Below are positions 1 through 9,310 of a stretch of 14,339 bases of DNA, in pieces; position 1 is the first letter of the stretch, and each line of letters begins with the position of its first letter. The translations under genes were made by a program, and so were the position numbers. Source of the DNA: Solirubrobacterales bacterium (GTDB lineage Bacteria > Actinomycetota > Thermoleophilia > Solirubrobacterales > Solirubrobacteraceae); assembly GCA_013695395.1 (NCBI GenBank), contig JACDAP010000116.1, forward strand, positions 1 through 14,339, given 5' to 3'. Under the pieces are notes generated by a model that was given only the letters and a program-made list of their open reading frames with translations, did not search any database and was not told the DNA's origin.

Positions 1-702
1 GTCCTCGGCAGGCCCCGACCGCGCGTCGAGCACGACGAGCGGGCGCGCGTCGGCATCGGCGCTCAGCCGTCGCTCGTAAAGCTCGCCGGTCCGCGCGAAG
101 ACCGACCAGTGGATCCGTGAGGCGCTCGCTCCCGGCCGGTAGGGGCGGATGCCGTCGAGCTCGACCTCCGCCGCGATGCGCGCCCGCCCGGCCCGGGGCG
201 AGAGGACCCCTCCGTCGGCTGCGCCGTCGAGCGAGCGCACGGGCAGGACCCGGGGGAGGACCAGGATCTCCGCCGGCGCGGCGCCGCGCACCGTGCGCAC
301 GGCGAGCCCGAGGGGATCGCGCAGAACGACCACCGGGGCCTCGAGGGTGCGGCGCCCGCGCCGGGCGAAGGTCGCGGCGATGCGCAACCTCATCTCCCGG
401 CGACCGAACGCGAGCACCACGGGGCCCGCGAGCAGCGGCTCCTGCACCGTGCCGGTGGTGAGCGGGAGGAGCCCGGCGCGGACGCGGAGGCGGACCTCGA
501 CCGGCTGCTCCTCCAGCGCAGTACGGGCGGAGAGGTCTCGATCGATCCGCACGCCGAGCCCGCCGAGCAGCACCCAGCCCGACGCCAGGAGCGCGACGAG
601 GACGAACGCGACGCCGACCACGTAGAGGGGCTCGCCGTCGAACGTGGCGGCGGTGAGCAGCAGGAAGACGCCGAGCAGCGCGGTGAGCGCGGCCGGCCGC
701 AT
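1..702 (-). CDS. DUF58 domain membrane protein (partial, C-terminus off the left edge)
   Basis: Translating the minus strand from the ATG at 702 gives an open frame of 234 codons to the window edge. Residues about 4-20 and 27-48 are hydrophobic and probably form two membrane helices. A beta-rich extracytoplasmic-like region follows, with a RDPLGL motif near 128-133. The DUF58 signature is at about 184-199: GIRPYRPG, then RIHW, then ARTGELYERRL. Most family members have an acidic residue after PG; here the sequence is PGAS. DUF58 proteins are commonly encoded next to MoxR ATPases, as here. Their molecular role is poorly defined, although a chaperone-like or cell-envelope role is often suggested. 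The ATG at 702 overlaps the TGA of a 12-codon upstream ORF (TGATG) and has no good Shine-Dalgarno of its own. The codons just upstream in frame encode an arginine-rich stretch without a standard start codon, so 702 is the best start. Confidence 0.88.
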   Translation of the reverse strand, partial: MRPAALTALLGVFLLLTAATFDGEPLYVVGVAFVLVALLASGWVLLGGLGVRIDRDLSARTALEEQPVEVRLRVRAGLLPLTTGTVQEPLLAGPVVLAFGRREMRLRIAATFARRGRRTLEAPVVVLRDPLGLAVRTVRGAAPAEILVLPRVLPVRSLDGAADGGVLSPRAGRARIAAEVELDGIRPYRPGASASRIHWSVFARTGELYERRLSADADARPLVVLDARSGPAED

Positions 703-740
703 CAGCGGGCGACGGCGTCGGGCACGACGGCGAGCGACAT
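702..740 (-). other. 12-codon relay ORF between moxR and the DUF58 gene
   Basis: An ATG at 740 follows an AGGAG Shine-Dalgarno (745-749) that overlaps the moxR TAG stop (748-750). It encodes MSLAVVPDAVAR and stops with a TGA at 702-704. The last A of that TGA is the first base of the DUF58 ATG (TGATG). The strong ribosome-binding site belongs to this short ORF and not to the DUF58 start. Ribosomes may therefore enter here and reinitiate on the DUF58 gene. The peptide itself has no recognisable function. A chance ORF, or a sequencing frameshift that hides the true N-terminus of the DUF58 protein, are alternatives. Confidence 0.35.
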
Positions 741-747
741 TAGGCTC

Positions 748-1719
748 CTAGAGCGCCGGGACGGCGGCGAGCGCGTCGGTGACGATCGCCTCGCCGGTGG
801 TCTCCAGGGCCTCCGCCGCGGGGACGATCCGGTGGCCGAGGACGAGCGGGGCGAGCGCCTGGACGTCGTCGGGTAGGGCGTGGTCGCGACCGCAGAGCAG
901 CGCCCGGGCCTTGGCCGCACGCAGCAGCATGAGCCCGGAGCGCGGGCTCGCCCCGAGCTCGGCGCGCGGGTCGCTGCGCGTGGCGCCAAGCAGGTCGACC
1001 ACGTAGCGCCGCAACGCGTCGGAGGTGTGCACGCGCCGGGCGGCATCCTGGGCGTCGAGCAGGTCGCCGGGGCCGCCGACCGCCCGGATCGCGTCGGTGC
1101 GGTCGCCGGACTCGTGGCCGCGGAGCATCTCGGCCTCGGCCGCGGGTGAGGGGTAGCCGAGCGTGACCCGGGCCATGAAGCGGTCCACCTGCGCCTCGGG
1201 CAGCGGGTAGGTGCCCTCGAACTCGACGGGATTCTGCGTCGCGAGGACGACGAACGGGCGGGCGAGCTCATGCGTGTGAAGATCCACGGTGACGCGCCGC
1301 TCCTGCATGCACTCGAGCAGGCCCGACTGGGTCTTCGGCGAGGCACGGTTGATCTCGTCGACGAGGACGACGTTGGCGAAGACCGGCCCGGGCCGGAACT
1401 CGAAGCGTTCGTCGCGGCGGTTGTAGATGTTCGCGCCGACGACGTCGGCGGGCAGGAGGTCCGCAGTGCACTGGATGCGCGAGAGCTCGAGCCCGACGCC
1501 GCGGGCCAGGGCGCGGGCGAGCGTCGTCTTGCCGACGCCGGGGAGGTCCTCGATGAGGATGTGGCCTTCGGCGAGGATGCAGACGAGAAGCTCGTCGAGG
1601 AGCCCGTCGCGGACCTCGACGGCGTCGCCCACGGCGGCTTTCAAGGCGGCCGCGAAGCGCACGGCCGCCGCGACCTCGTCGGGCTGGACGCGTCCGGCGT
1701 CGGGACCGACCGACGTCAC
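748..1719 (-). CDS. MoxR-family AAA+ ATPase
   Basis: The product has 323 residues, a normal length for the MoxR family of AAA+ ATPases. Walker A (GVGKTT) is at 61-66 and Walker B (VVLVDE) at 117-122. The family hallmark NRASPKTQSGLLECMQE follows from 124. Sensor 1 lies in LATQNPVEFEGTYPLPEAQ (159-177), with DRF just after it. MoxR ATPases are thought to act as chaperones that help mature enzyme complexes or envelope proteins, often with a DUF58 partner, and the next gene here is DUF58. The start is GTG at 1719, four bases overlapping the coaBC TGA (GTGA). No clear Shine-Dalgarno is visible, so translational coupling to coaBC is likely. The family call is secure; the client protein cannot be told from this window. 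Confidence 0.95.
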   Translation of the reverse strand: MTSVGPDAGRVQPDEVAAAVRFAAALKAAVGDAVEVRDGLLDELLVCILAEGHILIEDLPGVGKTTLARALARGVGLELSRIQCTADLLPADVVGANIYNRRDERFEFRPGPVFANVVLVDEINRASPKTQSGLLECMQERRVTVDLHTHELARPFVVLATQNPVEFEGTYPLPEAQVDRFMARVTLGYPSPAAEAEMLRGHESGDRTDAIRAVGGPGDLLDAQDAARRVHTSDALRRYVVDLLGATRSDPRAELGASPRSGLMLLRAAKARALLCGRDHALPDDVQALAPLVLGHRIVPAAEALETTGEAIVTDALAAVPAL

Positions 1720-2978
1720 TGCGCGGGTCCGGCGGTGGTCGTCTCGCGCATCCGTTCCACAACGGAGAGGATGGCAGAGGCGACCTCGGATTTCGCCGAT
1801 CGAGCGACGTGGTGCTCGCCCGCCGCGGTGAGCACCGTGACCTCGTTCTCACCGCCCTCGAAGCCGATACCGGGCGCGGCAACGTCGTTGACGACGACGG
1901 CGTCGAGCCTCTTGCGGGCCAGCTTCTGACGGCCGTAGTCGAGCGCGCCGGCTCCGGTCTCCGCGGCGAAGCCGACGAGCACCTGGCCCGGTCGGCGCGC
2001 CGCCGAGAGGCCGCTCAGGACGTCGGCGGTGGGCTCCATGCGGACCAAGAGCTCGGCGCGTCCGGACTTCTTCAGCTTGTTCGCGGCGGGCTCGGTCGGG
2101 CGGAAATCGGCCACGGCGGCCGCCATCAGCAGCACGTCGCAGCTCGCGAAGGCCTCCTCGCAGGCCACCTGGAGCTCGGCCGCCGTGGTGACGTCGAGGT
2201 AGGCGACACGCGGATCGCGCGGCAGCGCGACGTTGGCGGCCACGACGGTGACCCGTGCACCACGGTCGGCTGCGGCGGCGGCCAGGGCGAAGCCCATCCG
2301 GCCACTCGACCGGTTGCCGACGTAGCGCACGGCGTCGATCGGTTCGCGGGTTCCTCCCGCGGTGACGAGGACGTGCAGGCCGTCCCAAGGACCCCCGCCG
2401 TCTCCGGCCGGCGCGACGGACTCGGCGGCGGCGAGGATCGCCGCGGGCTCCGCGAGCCGGCCCATCCCCCACTCCCCGATGGAGCCGAGCCGGCCCTCGG
2501 TCGGGGCGACGACGAGCGCGCCCCGCTCTGCGAGCAGTGCGAGGTTCGCGCGGGTGGCCGGGTGCTCCCACATGTGGACGTTCATCGCCGGGGCGAGCAC
2601 GAGCGGGCAGGTCGCGGCCAGCGCCGCGGAGCTCAGGAGGTTGTCGGCCAGTCCGTGGGCGAGCTTGGCGATGGTGTTGGCACCAGCCGGCGCCACGACG
2701 AAGACGTCCGCGTTGGCGACCAGCTCGAGATGGGAGAGCGGGTCGTGACCGGGCGGCGCCTGGTCGGGGAAGGCGCCCCGGGCGGGATCGCGCTCCCATT
2801 CGGAGGTGAGGACGGGCGCCCCGGTGAGCGCCGCGAAGGAGGCGGCGCCGACGAAGCGCTGCGCGGCCTCGGTCTGCACCACACGGACGGCGTGCCCGGC
2901 GGCGGTGGCCAGCCGGACGAGCTCGAGGGCCTTGTAGGCGGCGATGCCGCCGGTGACACCGAGGAGGATGCGGGCCAT
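1716..2978 (-). CDS. coaBC: Bifunctional phosphopantothenoylcysteine decarboxylase / phosphopantothenate-cysteine ligase
   Basis: This cytoplasmic enzyme makes 4'-phosphopantetheine for coenzyme A: CoaB joins cysteine to phosphopantothenate and CoaC decarboxylates the product. The product has 420 residues. CoaC is N-terminal and a flavoprotein: GGIAAYK at 10-16, the active-site histidine in SHLEL (H83), and the PAMNVHMW motif with N133. CoaB begins near 203 with VTAGGTREPID, then NRSSGRMG, AAVADFRP, NKLKK and VGFAAET. The flexible CoaC loop at about 162-178 reads GRLGSIGEWGMGRLAEP and lacks the cysteine that enterobacterial CoaC carries there. ATG at 2978 follows a purine-rich GGGAGGAGAGGGG ribosome-binding site. 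The gene lies 27 bases after rpoZ, the standard actinobacterial order, but moxR follows instead of metK. Confidence 0.97.
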   Translation of the reverse strand: MARILLGVTGGIAAYKALELVRLATAAGHAVRVVQTEAAQRFVGAASFAALTGAPVLTSEWERDPARGAFPDQAPPGHDPLSHLELVANADVFVVAPAGANTIAKLAHGLADNLLSSAALAATCPLVLAPAMNVHMWEHPATRANLALLAERGALVVAPTEGRLGSIGEWGMGRLAEPAAILAAAESVAPAGDGGGPWDGLHVLVTAGGTREPIDAVRYVGNRSSGRMGFALAAAAADRGARVTVVAANVALPRDPRVAYLDVTTAAELQVACEEAFASCDVLLMAAAVADFRPTEPAANKLKKSGRAELLVRMEPTADVLSGLSAARRPGQVLVGFAAETGAGALDYGRQKLARKRLDAVVVNDVAAPGIGFEGGENEVTVLTAAGEHHVARSAKSEVASAILSVVERMRETTTAGPAQ

Positions 2979-3005
2979 GCGACCCCTCTCCTCCCGCAGA
3001 GGCTC

Positions 3006-3233
3006 CTAGCGGTACTCGTACTTGATCTTGCCGGCGGCGACTTCCTCGAGCGCGATGGTGAGGTAGTTCTTCGAGCCGGTGTCGATCATCGGCGGCGGGA
3101 ACTCATCGAAGGTCCCCTCACCGAGGTTGTGGTAGTACGAGTTGATCTGTCGGGCGCGCTTGGCGGCCACGACGACAGAGGCGTAGTTCGAGTCGACGTT
3201 CTCGAGCAGGGTGTCGATGCGGGGGGAGATCAC
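3006..3233 (-). CDS. rpoZ: RNA polymerase omega subunit
   Basis: A 75-residue protein matching the omega subunit, which helps assemble and stabilise RNA polymerase by clamping the beta' chain. The family core is clear: NYASVVVAAKRARQIN at about 16-31, and NYLTIALEEVAAGKI near the C-terminus. The YYHNLGEGTFDEFPPPMID segment between them is the longer linker typical of actinobacterial omega proteins. The start is GTG at 3233, overlapping the gmk TGA by four bases (GTGA). A GAAGG stretch lies directly against this GTG with no spacer, too close for a normal Shine-Dalgarno, so translation probably depends on ribosomes finishing gmk. No better in-frame start exists before the conserved region. Confidence 0.95.
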   Translation of the reverse strand: MISPRIDTLLENVDSNYASVVVAAKRARQINSYYHNLGEGTFDEFPPPMIDTGSKNYLTIALEEVAAGKIKYEYR

Positions 3234-3787
3234 CCTTCAAGGGTAGCGCCCACACACTGCGCCAACTCCGTGATCGCCCGGTCGAGATCGTCGTTGACGA
3301 CCACATGGGCGAACTCGGAGGCCGCCGCGAGCTCCTCCACGGCAACGGCCAGCCGACGCTCCACCTGTTCGGCGTCGTCGGTGCCGCGGCCGATCAGGCG
3401 GGTGCGAAGCGCTTCGGGCGAGGGCGGGGCGATGAAGATCCGGACCGCGTCCGGCAGCGCGGCGCTGACCTGGCGGGCCCCCTGGACCTCGATCTCGAGC
3501 ACCACGGGATGGCCGTCGGCGGTCCGCCGCTCGAGCTCGGAGCGGAGGGTGCCGTAGCGGCGACCGGAGTACTCGGCGTGCTCGACGAAGTCCCCGAGCT
3601 CCACCCGGGCGGCGAACTGCTCGGGGGTGAGGAAGTGGTAGCTCTCGCCGTTCCGCTCGCCGGGCCGCGGCGGCCGGGTGGTGGCCGAGACGGACAGCTC
3701 GAGCTGCGGGAGGCGCTCGAGCAGCAGCTTGATGAGCGTGCCCTTGCCGACCCCGGAGGGTCCGGTGATGACGTAGACGTTCGCCAC
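3230..3787 (-). CDS. gmk: Guanylate kinase
   Basis: Guanylate kinase phosphorylates GMP (and dGMP) to the diphosphate with ATP in the cytoplasm. The 185-residue product has the expected length. The P-loop GPSGVGKGT is at 9-17. The GMP-binding segment is SATTRPPRPGERNGESYHF (34-52) followed by EHAEYSGRRYGT (69-80). The lid region IGRGTDD and the NDDLDRA motif near the C-terminus complete the fold. The start is GTG at 3787; its Shine-Dalgarno is weak. The gene sits 42 bases after mihF and overlaps rpoZ, the common actinobacterial arrangement mihF-gmk-rpoZ-coaBC. Confidence 0.97.
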   Translation of the reverse strand: MANVYVITGPSGVGKGTLIKLLLERLPQLELSVSATTRPPRPGERNGESYHFLTPEQFAARVELGDFVEHAEYSGRRYGTLRSELERRTADGHPVVLEIEVQGARQVSAALPDAVRIFIAPPSPEALRTRLIGRGTDDAEQVERRLAVAVEELAAASEFAHVVVNDDLDRAITELAQCVGATLEG

Positions 3788-3829
3788 GGGGCGCAGGACG
3801 CTACCCGGGGGGCCGGACGGTGTTGCGGG

Positions 3830-4171
3830 CTACCGGCGCAGCGACGCGACGAGTTCGTCGCGCTGACGCTGGGAGAGGCCACCGATGGTCTTGCTCGGCG
3901 AGATCCGGCAGGTGGTGAGCGCCCGGTTGGCCTTCACGCGACCGTACTTGGGGACGGCCAGGAGCATGTCGAACACCTTCGCGGTCTCGACCCAGTCCGG
4001 CGGTTCGAGCAGCAGCGTGTGGATCGAGATCCGACCGGCTTTCAGGTCGCGCTTGAGCTGCGCGCGACGCGAGCGGATCTCGTTCGCGCGCTGCAGCGCA
4101 TCCATGCGCTGGTTGAGCGATCGCTCCGGTGTCGTGGTGGGCTTCATGGAGGTCTCAGTCGCCTGCGGCAT
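3830..4171 (-). CDS. mihF: Integration host factor, actinobacterial type (mIHF)
   Basis: This small basic protein resembles the actinobacterial integration host factor, a DNA-binding nucleoid protein unrelated to the enterobacterial IHF heterodimer. An N-terminal helix rich in Arg and Lys (RANEIRSRRAQLKRDLKAGRI) is followed by a helical DNA-binding domain with VPKYGRVKANRAL and ISPSKTIGGLSQRQRDEL at the C-terminus. These match the family's conserved GKVKA and RGLGxRQ positions. Position directly before gmk is the family's usual context. The start is uncertain: ATG at 4171 gives 113 residues and ATG at 4147 (MKPTTTP) gives 105. Neither has a good Shine-Dalgarno; the upstream start could be used from a leaderless transcript. 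Confidence 0.9.
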   Translation of the reverse strand: MPQATETSMKPTTTPERSLNQRMDALQRANEIRSRRAQLKRDLKAGRISIHTLLLEPPDWVETAKVFDMLLAVPKYGRVKANRALTTCRISPSKTIGGLSQRQRDELVASLRR

Positions 4172-4325
4172 CGGCGGAGGACTCTACATCGCCCGCGCAA
4201 CGTGTGGAGGCACATCGGGCAGATTCACCTCGACCTCGACATGAGCTTCACGGTTCGGCGCGGCGGCGTGGCGATTCCCCGCTCTTTGCAGGGATATGGA
4301 CGCGGTGCGTTCGAGCGAGGCGGGT
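4172..4325 (-). other. Intergenic gap between pyrD and mihF
   Basis: This 154-base gap is the longest in the window. It should hold the promoter of the mihF-gmk-rpoZ-coaBC cluster. GC bias is visibly lower here than in the genes. I see no intrinsic terminator after pyrD, meaning no strong hairpin followed by a T-run on the minus strand. I also see no remnant of pyrF, which occupies this position in many actinobacteria. A short tandem GTCGAG pair lies at about 4229-4241. No small gene is convincing. Confidence 0.6.
4181..4186 (-). promoter_or_regulatory. Candidate -10 element for mihF
   Basis: TAGAGT on the minus strand fits the TAnnnT pattern of sigma-70 -10 boxes. It lies 9 bases before the ATG at 4171, so a start site at or next to that ATG would give a leaderless mRNA. 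No recognisable -35 is found 16-18 bases upstream. This is a weak, pattern-only call. Confidence 0.2.
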
Positions 4326-5201
4326 TCAGGCCCCGGCGGCGAGCGCGCTGAGCTCGGCGGCGATCCGAGCACCGGCGATGGGGTCTCGGAAGCTCTCGGT
4401 GCCGACCGCGACCAGCGTCGCGCCGACGGACAGGAGGTCCGCGGCGTGGCGCCCGTGCTGGACGCCCCCCATGCCGACGATGGGGATCCCGACCCGCTCT
4501 GCGACCGCCGCGACCTGAGCGAGCGCGACGACGCGGATCGCCGGGCCCGAGAGGCCGCCCTGCCGCCCCCCGAGCCATCGCGCACCGGACCCGTCGGGCT
4601 GCAGCGGCACCGCACGGAGGGTGTTGATGAGTGAGACCGCGTCCGCCCCCGCGGCCTCGGCCGCCTGCGCGCAGAGCGCGACGTCCGCGGTGTTCGGGGT
4701 GAGCTTCACGATGAGCGGTTTCGCGGTCACGGGCCGCACGCGGCGGAGCACCGCCTCGAGCTCGGCCGGGACCGCCCCGATGTCGAGGCCGGTGGCGACG
4801 TTCGGACAGGAGACGTTCAGCTCGATCGCCGCGATCTCCGGCCGGTCGCCGACCGCCGCGGTCACCTCGGCGAGTTCCTCGCCGGTCGCGCCCATCACGT
4901 TGGTGATCAGGGGGACCGGGAGCGTCGCGTAGCGCGGGACGTCGTCGGCGAGGTAGGCCTCGACGCCCTTGTTCGGGAGCCCGATCGAGTTGACCAGGCC
5001 GGTGGCCGTCTCCCACAACCGGGGTGGCGGGTTCCCCGGCCGCGGGACGAGCGTGATCGTCTTCGAGACGTACGCGCTGAACGGGAAGGCGGCGTGGAGC
5101 GCGGTGCGGCCGAAGGCGCGCTCGGCCGCGAGTGCGTCGAAGGTGCCCGAGCCGTTGACGATCGGGTGGTCGAGGGCGAGCCCGCAGAAGGAGACGGGCA
5201 T
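4326..5201 (-). CDS. pyrD: Dihydroorotate dehydrogenase, class 1B catalytic subunit
   Basis: The flavoenzyme oxidises dihydroorotate to orotate; the class 1B form passes electrons through PyrK to NAD+. From the ATG at 5201 the product has 291 residues. The N-terminus (VSFCGLALDHPIVNGSGTF) aligns with class 1B enzymes. Other motifs are SKTIT (K47), NSIGLPNKGVE (71-81), ITNVMGAT, NVSCPNV with the class 1 catalytic cysteine C132, K166 in VKLTPN, INT (192-194) and IVGMGG at the phosphate-binding end. The frame stays open upstream, with a GTG at 5231 just after the pyrK stop and another at 5261 inside pyrK. The family N-terminus favours 5201. The ATG overlaps the TGA of a 10-codon ORF (TGATG). PyrK immediately upstream confirms the 1B type. 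Confidence 0.95.
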   Translation of the reverse strand: MPVSFCGLALDHPIVNGSGTFDALAAERAFGRTALHAAFPFSAYVSKTITLVPRPGNPPPRLWETATGLVNSIGLPNKGVEAYLADDVPRYATLPVPLITNVMGATGEELAEVTAAVGDRPEIAAIELNVSCPNVATGLDIGAVPAELEAVLRRVRPVTAKPLIVKLTPNTADVALCAQAAEAAGADAVSLINTLRAVPLQPDGSGARWLGGRQGGLSGPAIRVVALAQVAAVAERVGIPIVGMGGVQHGRHAADLLSVGATLVAVGTESFRDPIAGARIAAELSALAAGA

Positions 5202-5233
5202 CAGCGGCTCAGGTGTGGGGCGTGGTGGCACAT
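5201..5233 (-). other. 10-codon relay ORF between pyrK and pyrD
   Basis: The pyrK stop and an ATG share a base (TGATG, 5231-5235). From that ATG runs MCHHAPHLSR and a TGA at 5201-5203, which in turn shares its A with the pyrD ATG (TGATG, 5199-5203). The short ORF is out of frame with pyrD and links the two genes by two stop/start overlaps. No strong Shine-Dalgarno precedes either ATG. It could let ribosomes leaving pyrK step to pyrD, or it may be chance. A GTG at 5231 in the pyrD frame is a competing explanation. Confidence 0.3.
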
Positions 5234-6144
5234 CAGTGGGCCGGTACCGGTGCGAGGTCACCGGCCGCCATGACCGGCCCGTCGACGCAGACGCGTGCGT
5301 AGCCGCCGTCCTTCAGCGGGACGACGCAGCCGAAGCAGGCGCCGTACCCGCACGCCATCCCGGCCTCGAGCGCGAGCTCGGTGGGGACGTCGCGCTCGCT
5401 CACCAATCGTCGGACGGCCTCGAGCATCGGGCCGGGGCCGCAGGCGTAGACGACCGCGTGCTGGTCGCGGTCGAGCTCGGCGGCCAGCAGCTCGGTGACG
5501 TAGCCGTGGTGGCCGGCGCTCCCGTCGTCGGTGGCCAGCTGCGCGGTGGCGAAGGAGGCGGCCACCTGGGCGTGGGCGGCGTCGCGGAAGCCGAGCAGCA
5601 TGGTGGCCTCGGTGCCCTGCTCGGTCAGGCGGCGTGACCAGTCGATGATCGGCGGCAGGCCGATGCCGCCCGCGACGAGGATGGGCCGGGGTCCGCCCCG
5701 GTCGCCGAGTGCCGGATCGTCTCCGCTCACCGAGCGTGCCTCGACGTGCACCGTCTCCGGGGAGTGAAAGCCACGGCCGAACGGGCCGCTGACCCACAGT
5801 GCCTCACCCTTCTTGAGGGTCGCGAGGCGGTGGGTGCCGGGGCCGACGTCCTCGAGCATGAACCAGAGGTGGCCGCCGGAGGAGCCCATCGGCGAGAAGG
5901 CGCGCGGCAGGAACGGTCGCTCGTCCTCCCCGGCCCCCCAGTGCTGCTGGGTCGCGAGCATGTGGAACTGGCCGGGGTCGGCGGGCGGGCCGTCACGGTC
6001 GGCGAGCTCGAGCAGCACGTAGCTGCCCACCGTGCGGGTGGAGACCACAAGCGCGCGGCGCCGGCCGAACGGCGCGAGCGTCCGTCCGTCTTCGCCGCGC
6101 GGGATCGCTGAGTGCGGATCCGCGCCCGACTGGTGGACGCTCAT
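5233..6144 (-). CDS. pyrK: Dihydroorotate dehydrogenase electron transfer subunit (FAD, 2Fe-2S)
   Basis: PyrK carries electrons from PyrD's FMN through a [2Fe-2S] cluster and FAD to NAD+. The product has 303 residues. The FAD-binding barrel has PFLPRAFSP (77-85) and a GPGTHRLATLKKG segment. The NAD-binding half has AGGIGLPP (158-165) and ACGPGPM (234-240). The iron-sulphur cysteines are C265, C270 and C273 in ACGYGACFGC, with C286 in RVCVDGPV. The first 25-30 residues extend beyond the usual family N-terminus, which begins near RRRALVVSTR. The first 15 codons lie inside a duplicated block. ATG at 6144 overlaps the TGA of a 20-codon upstream ORF (ATGA) and has a GGTGAG ribosome-binding site 5 bases upstream. 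Confidence 0.95.
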   Translation of the reverse strand: MSVHQSGADPHSAIPRGEDGRTLAPFGRRRALVVSTRTVGSYVLLELADRDGPPADPGQFHMLATQQHWGAGEDERPFLPRAFSPMGSSGGHLWFMLEDVGPGTHRLATLKKGEALWVSGPFGRGFHSPETVHVEARSVSGDDPALGDRGGPRPILVAGGIGLPPIIDWSRRLTEQGTEATMLLGFRDAAHAQVAASFATAQLATDDGSAGHHGYVTELLAAELDRDQHAVVYACGPGPMLEAVRRLVSERDVPTELALEAGMACGYGACFGCVVPLKDGGYARVCVDGPVMAAGDLAPVPAH

Positions 6145-6199
6145 CCGCGCTCACCGCCGGGGATCGCTGAGTGCGGATCCGCGCCCGACTGGTGGACGC

Positions 6200-6215
<16 letters not shown>
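6101..6215 (-). repeat. Perfect 56-bp tandem repeat, 59-bp period, across the carB/pyrK junction
   Basis: Copies at 6101-6156 and 6160-6215 are identical over all 56 bases and separated by ccg. On the coding strand each copy carries, in order, a GGTGAG ribosome-binding site, the codons GERG with the TGA stop of carB, the overlapping ATG of pyrK (ATGA) and the first 15 pyrK codons ([15 protein letters not shown]). Each copy also contains the 10-bp palindrome GCGGATCCGC (6114-6123 in the left copy). The sequence caccgccg that ends the left copy and spacer recurs just beyond the right copy at 6221-6228, a possible trace of the microhomology at the breakpoint. Complete identity suggests a recent event, or an assembly artefact. 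Confidence 0.97.
6141..6203 (-). CDS. 20-codon mini-ORF created by the carB/pyrK duplication
   Basis: The upstream copy of the pyrK start (ATG at 6203) overlaps the carB TGA as ATGA and has its own GGTGAG ribosome-binding site. It reads 15 residues identical to the PyrK N-terminus. Because the repeat period is 59 bases, the frame then passes into the duplicated carB tail and ends with GGERG and TGA at 6141-6143. That TGA again overlaps the real pyrK ATG as ATGA. The short product is therefore a PyrK head joined to a CarB tail, and it should be translated if the coupling works. It probably has no function of its own. Before the duplication, this ATG was probably the pyrK start. Confidence 0.5.

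Positions 6216-9310
<3,095 letters not shown>

Noticed and set aside
1809..3557. 582-codon plus-strand open frame antisense to coaBC, rpoZ and gmk
   Set aside because: It crosses three well-supported genes on the other strand and shows only shadow-type composition.
4184..4615. Minus-strand ORF ending in EAHVEVEVNLPDVPPHVARAM in the pyrD-mihF gap
   Set aside because: The tail looks protein-like, but the upstream part is a pyrD shadow. There is no start with a ribosome-binding site in the gap, and third codon positions there are not GC-biased as in real genes.
5202..5261. Longer pyrD from GTG 5261 or GTG 5231
   Set aside because: The added residues are proline-rich and not part of the class 1B family N-terminus, which begins at the ATG at 5201. 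GTG 5231 is kept only as an alternative.
6114..6123. GCGGATCCGC palindromes in both repeat copies as operator sites
   Set aside because: They lie within pyrK codons 6-13 and are 10-bp palindromes in GC-rich DNA; nothing else suggests protein binding.
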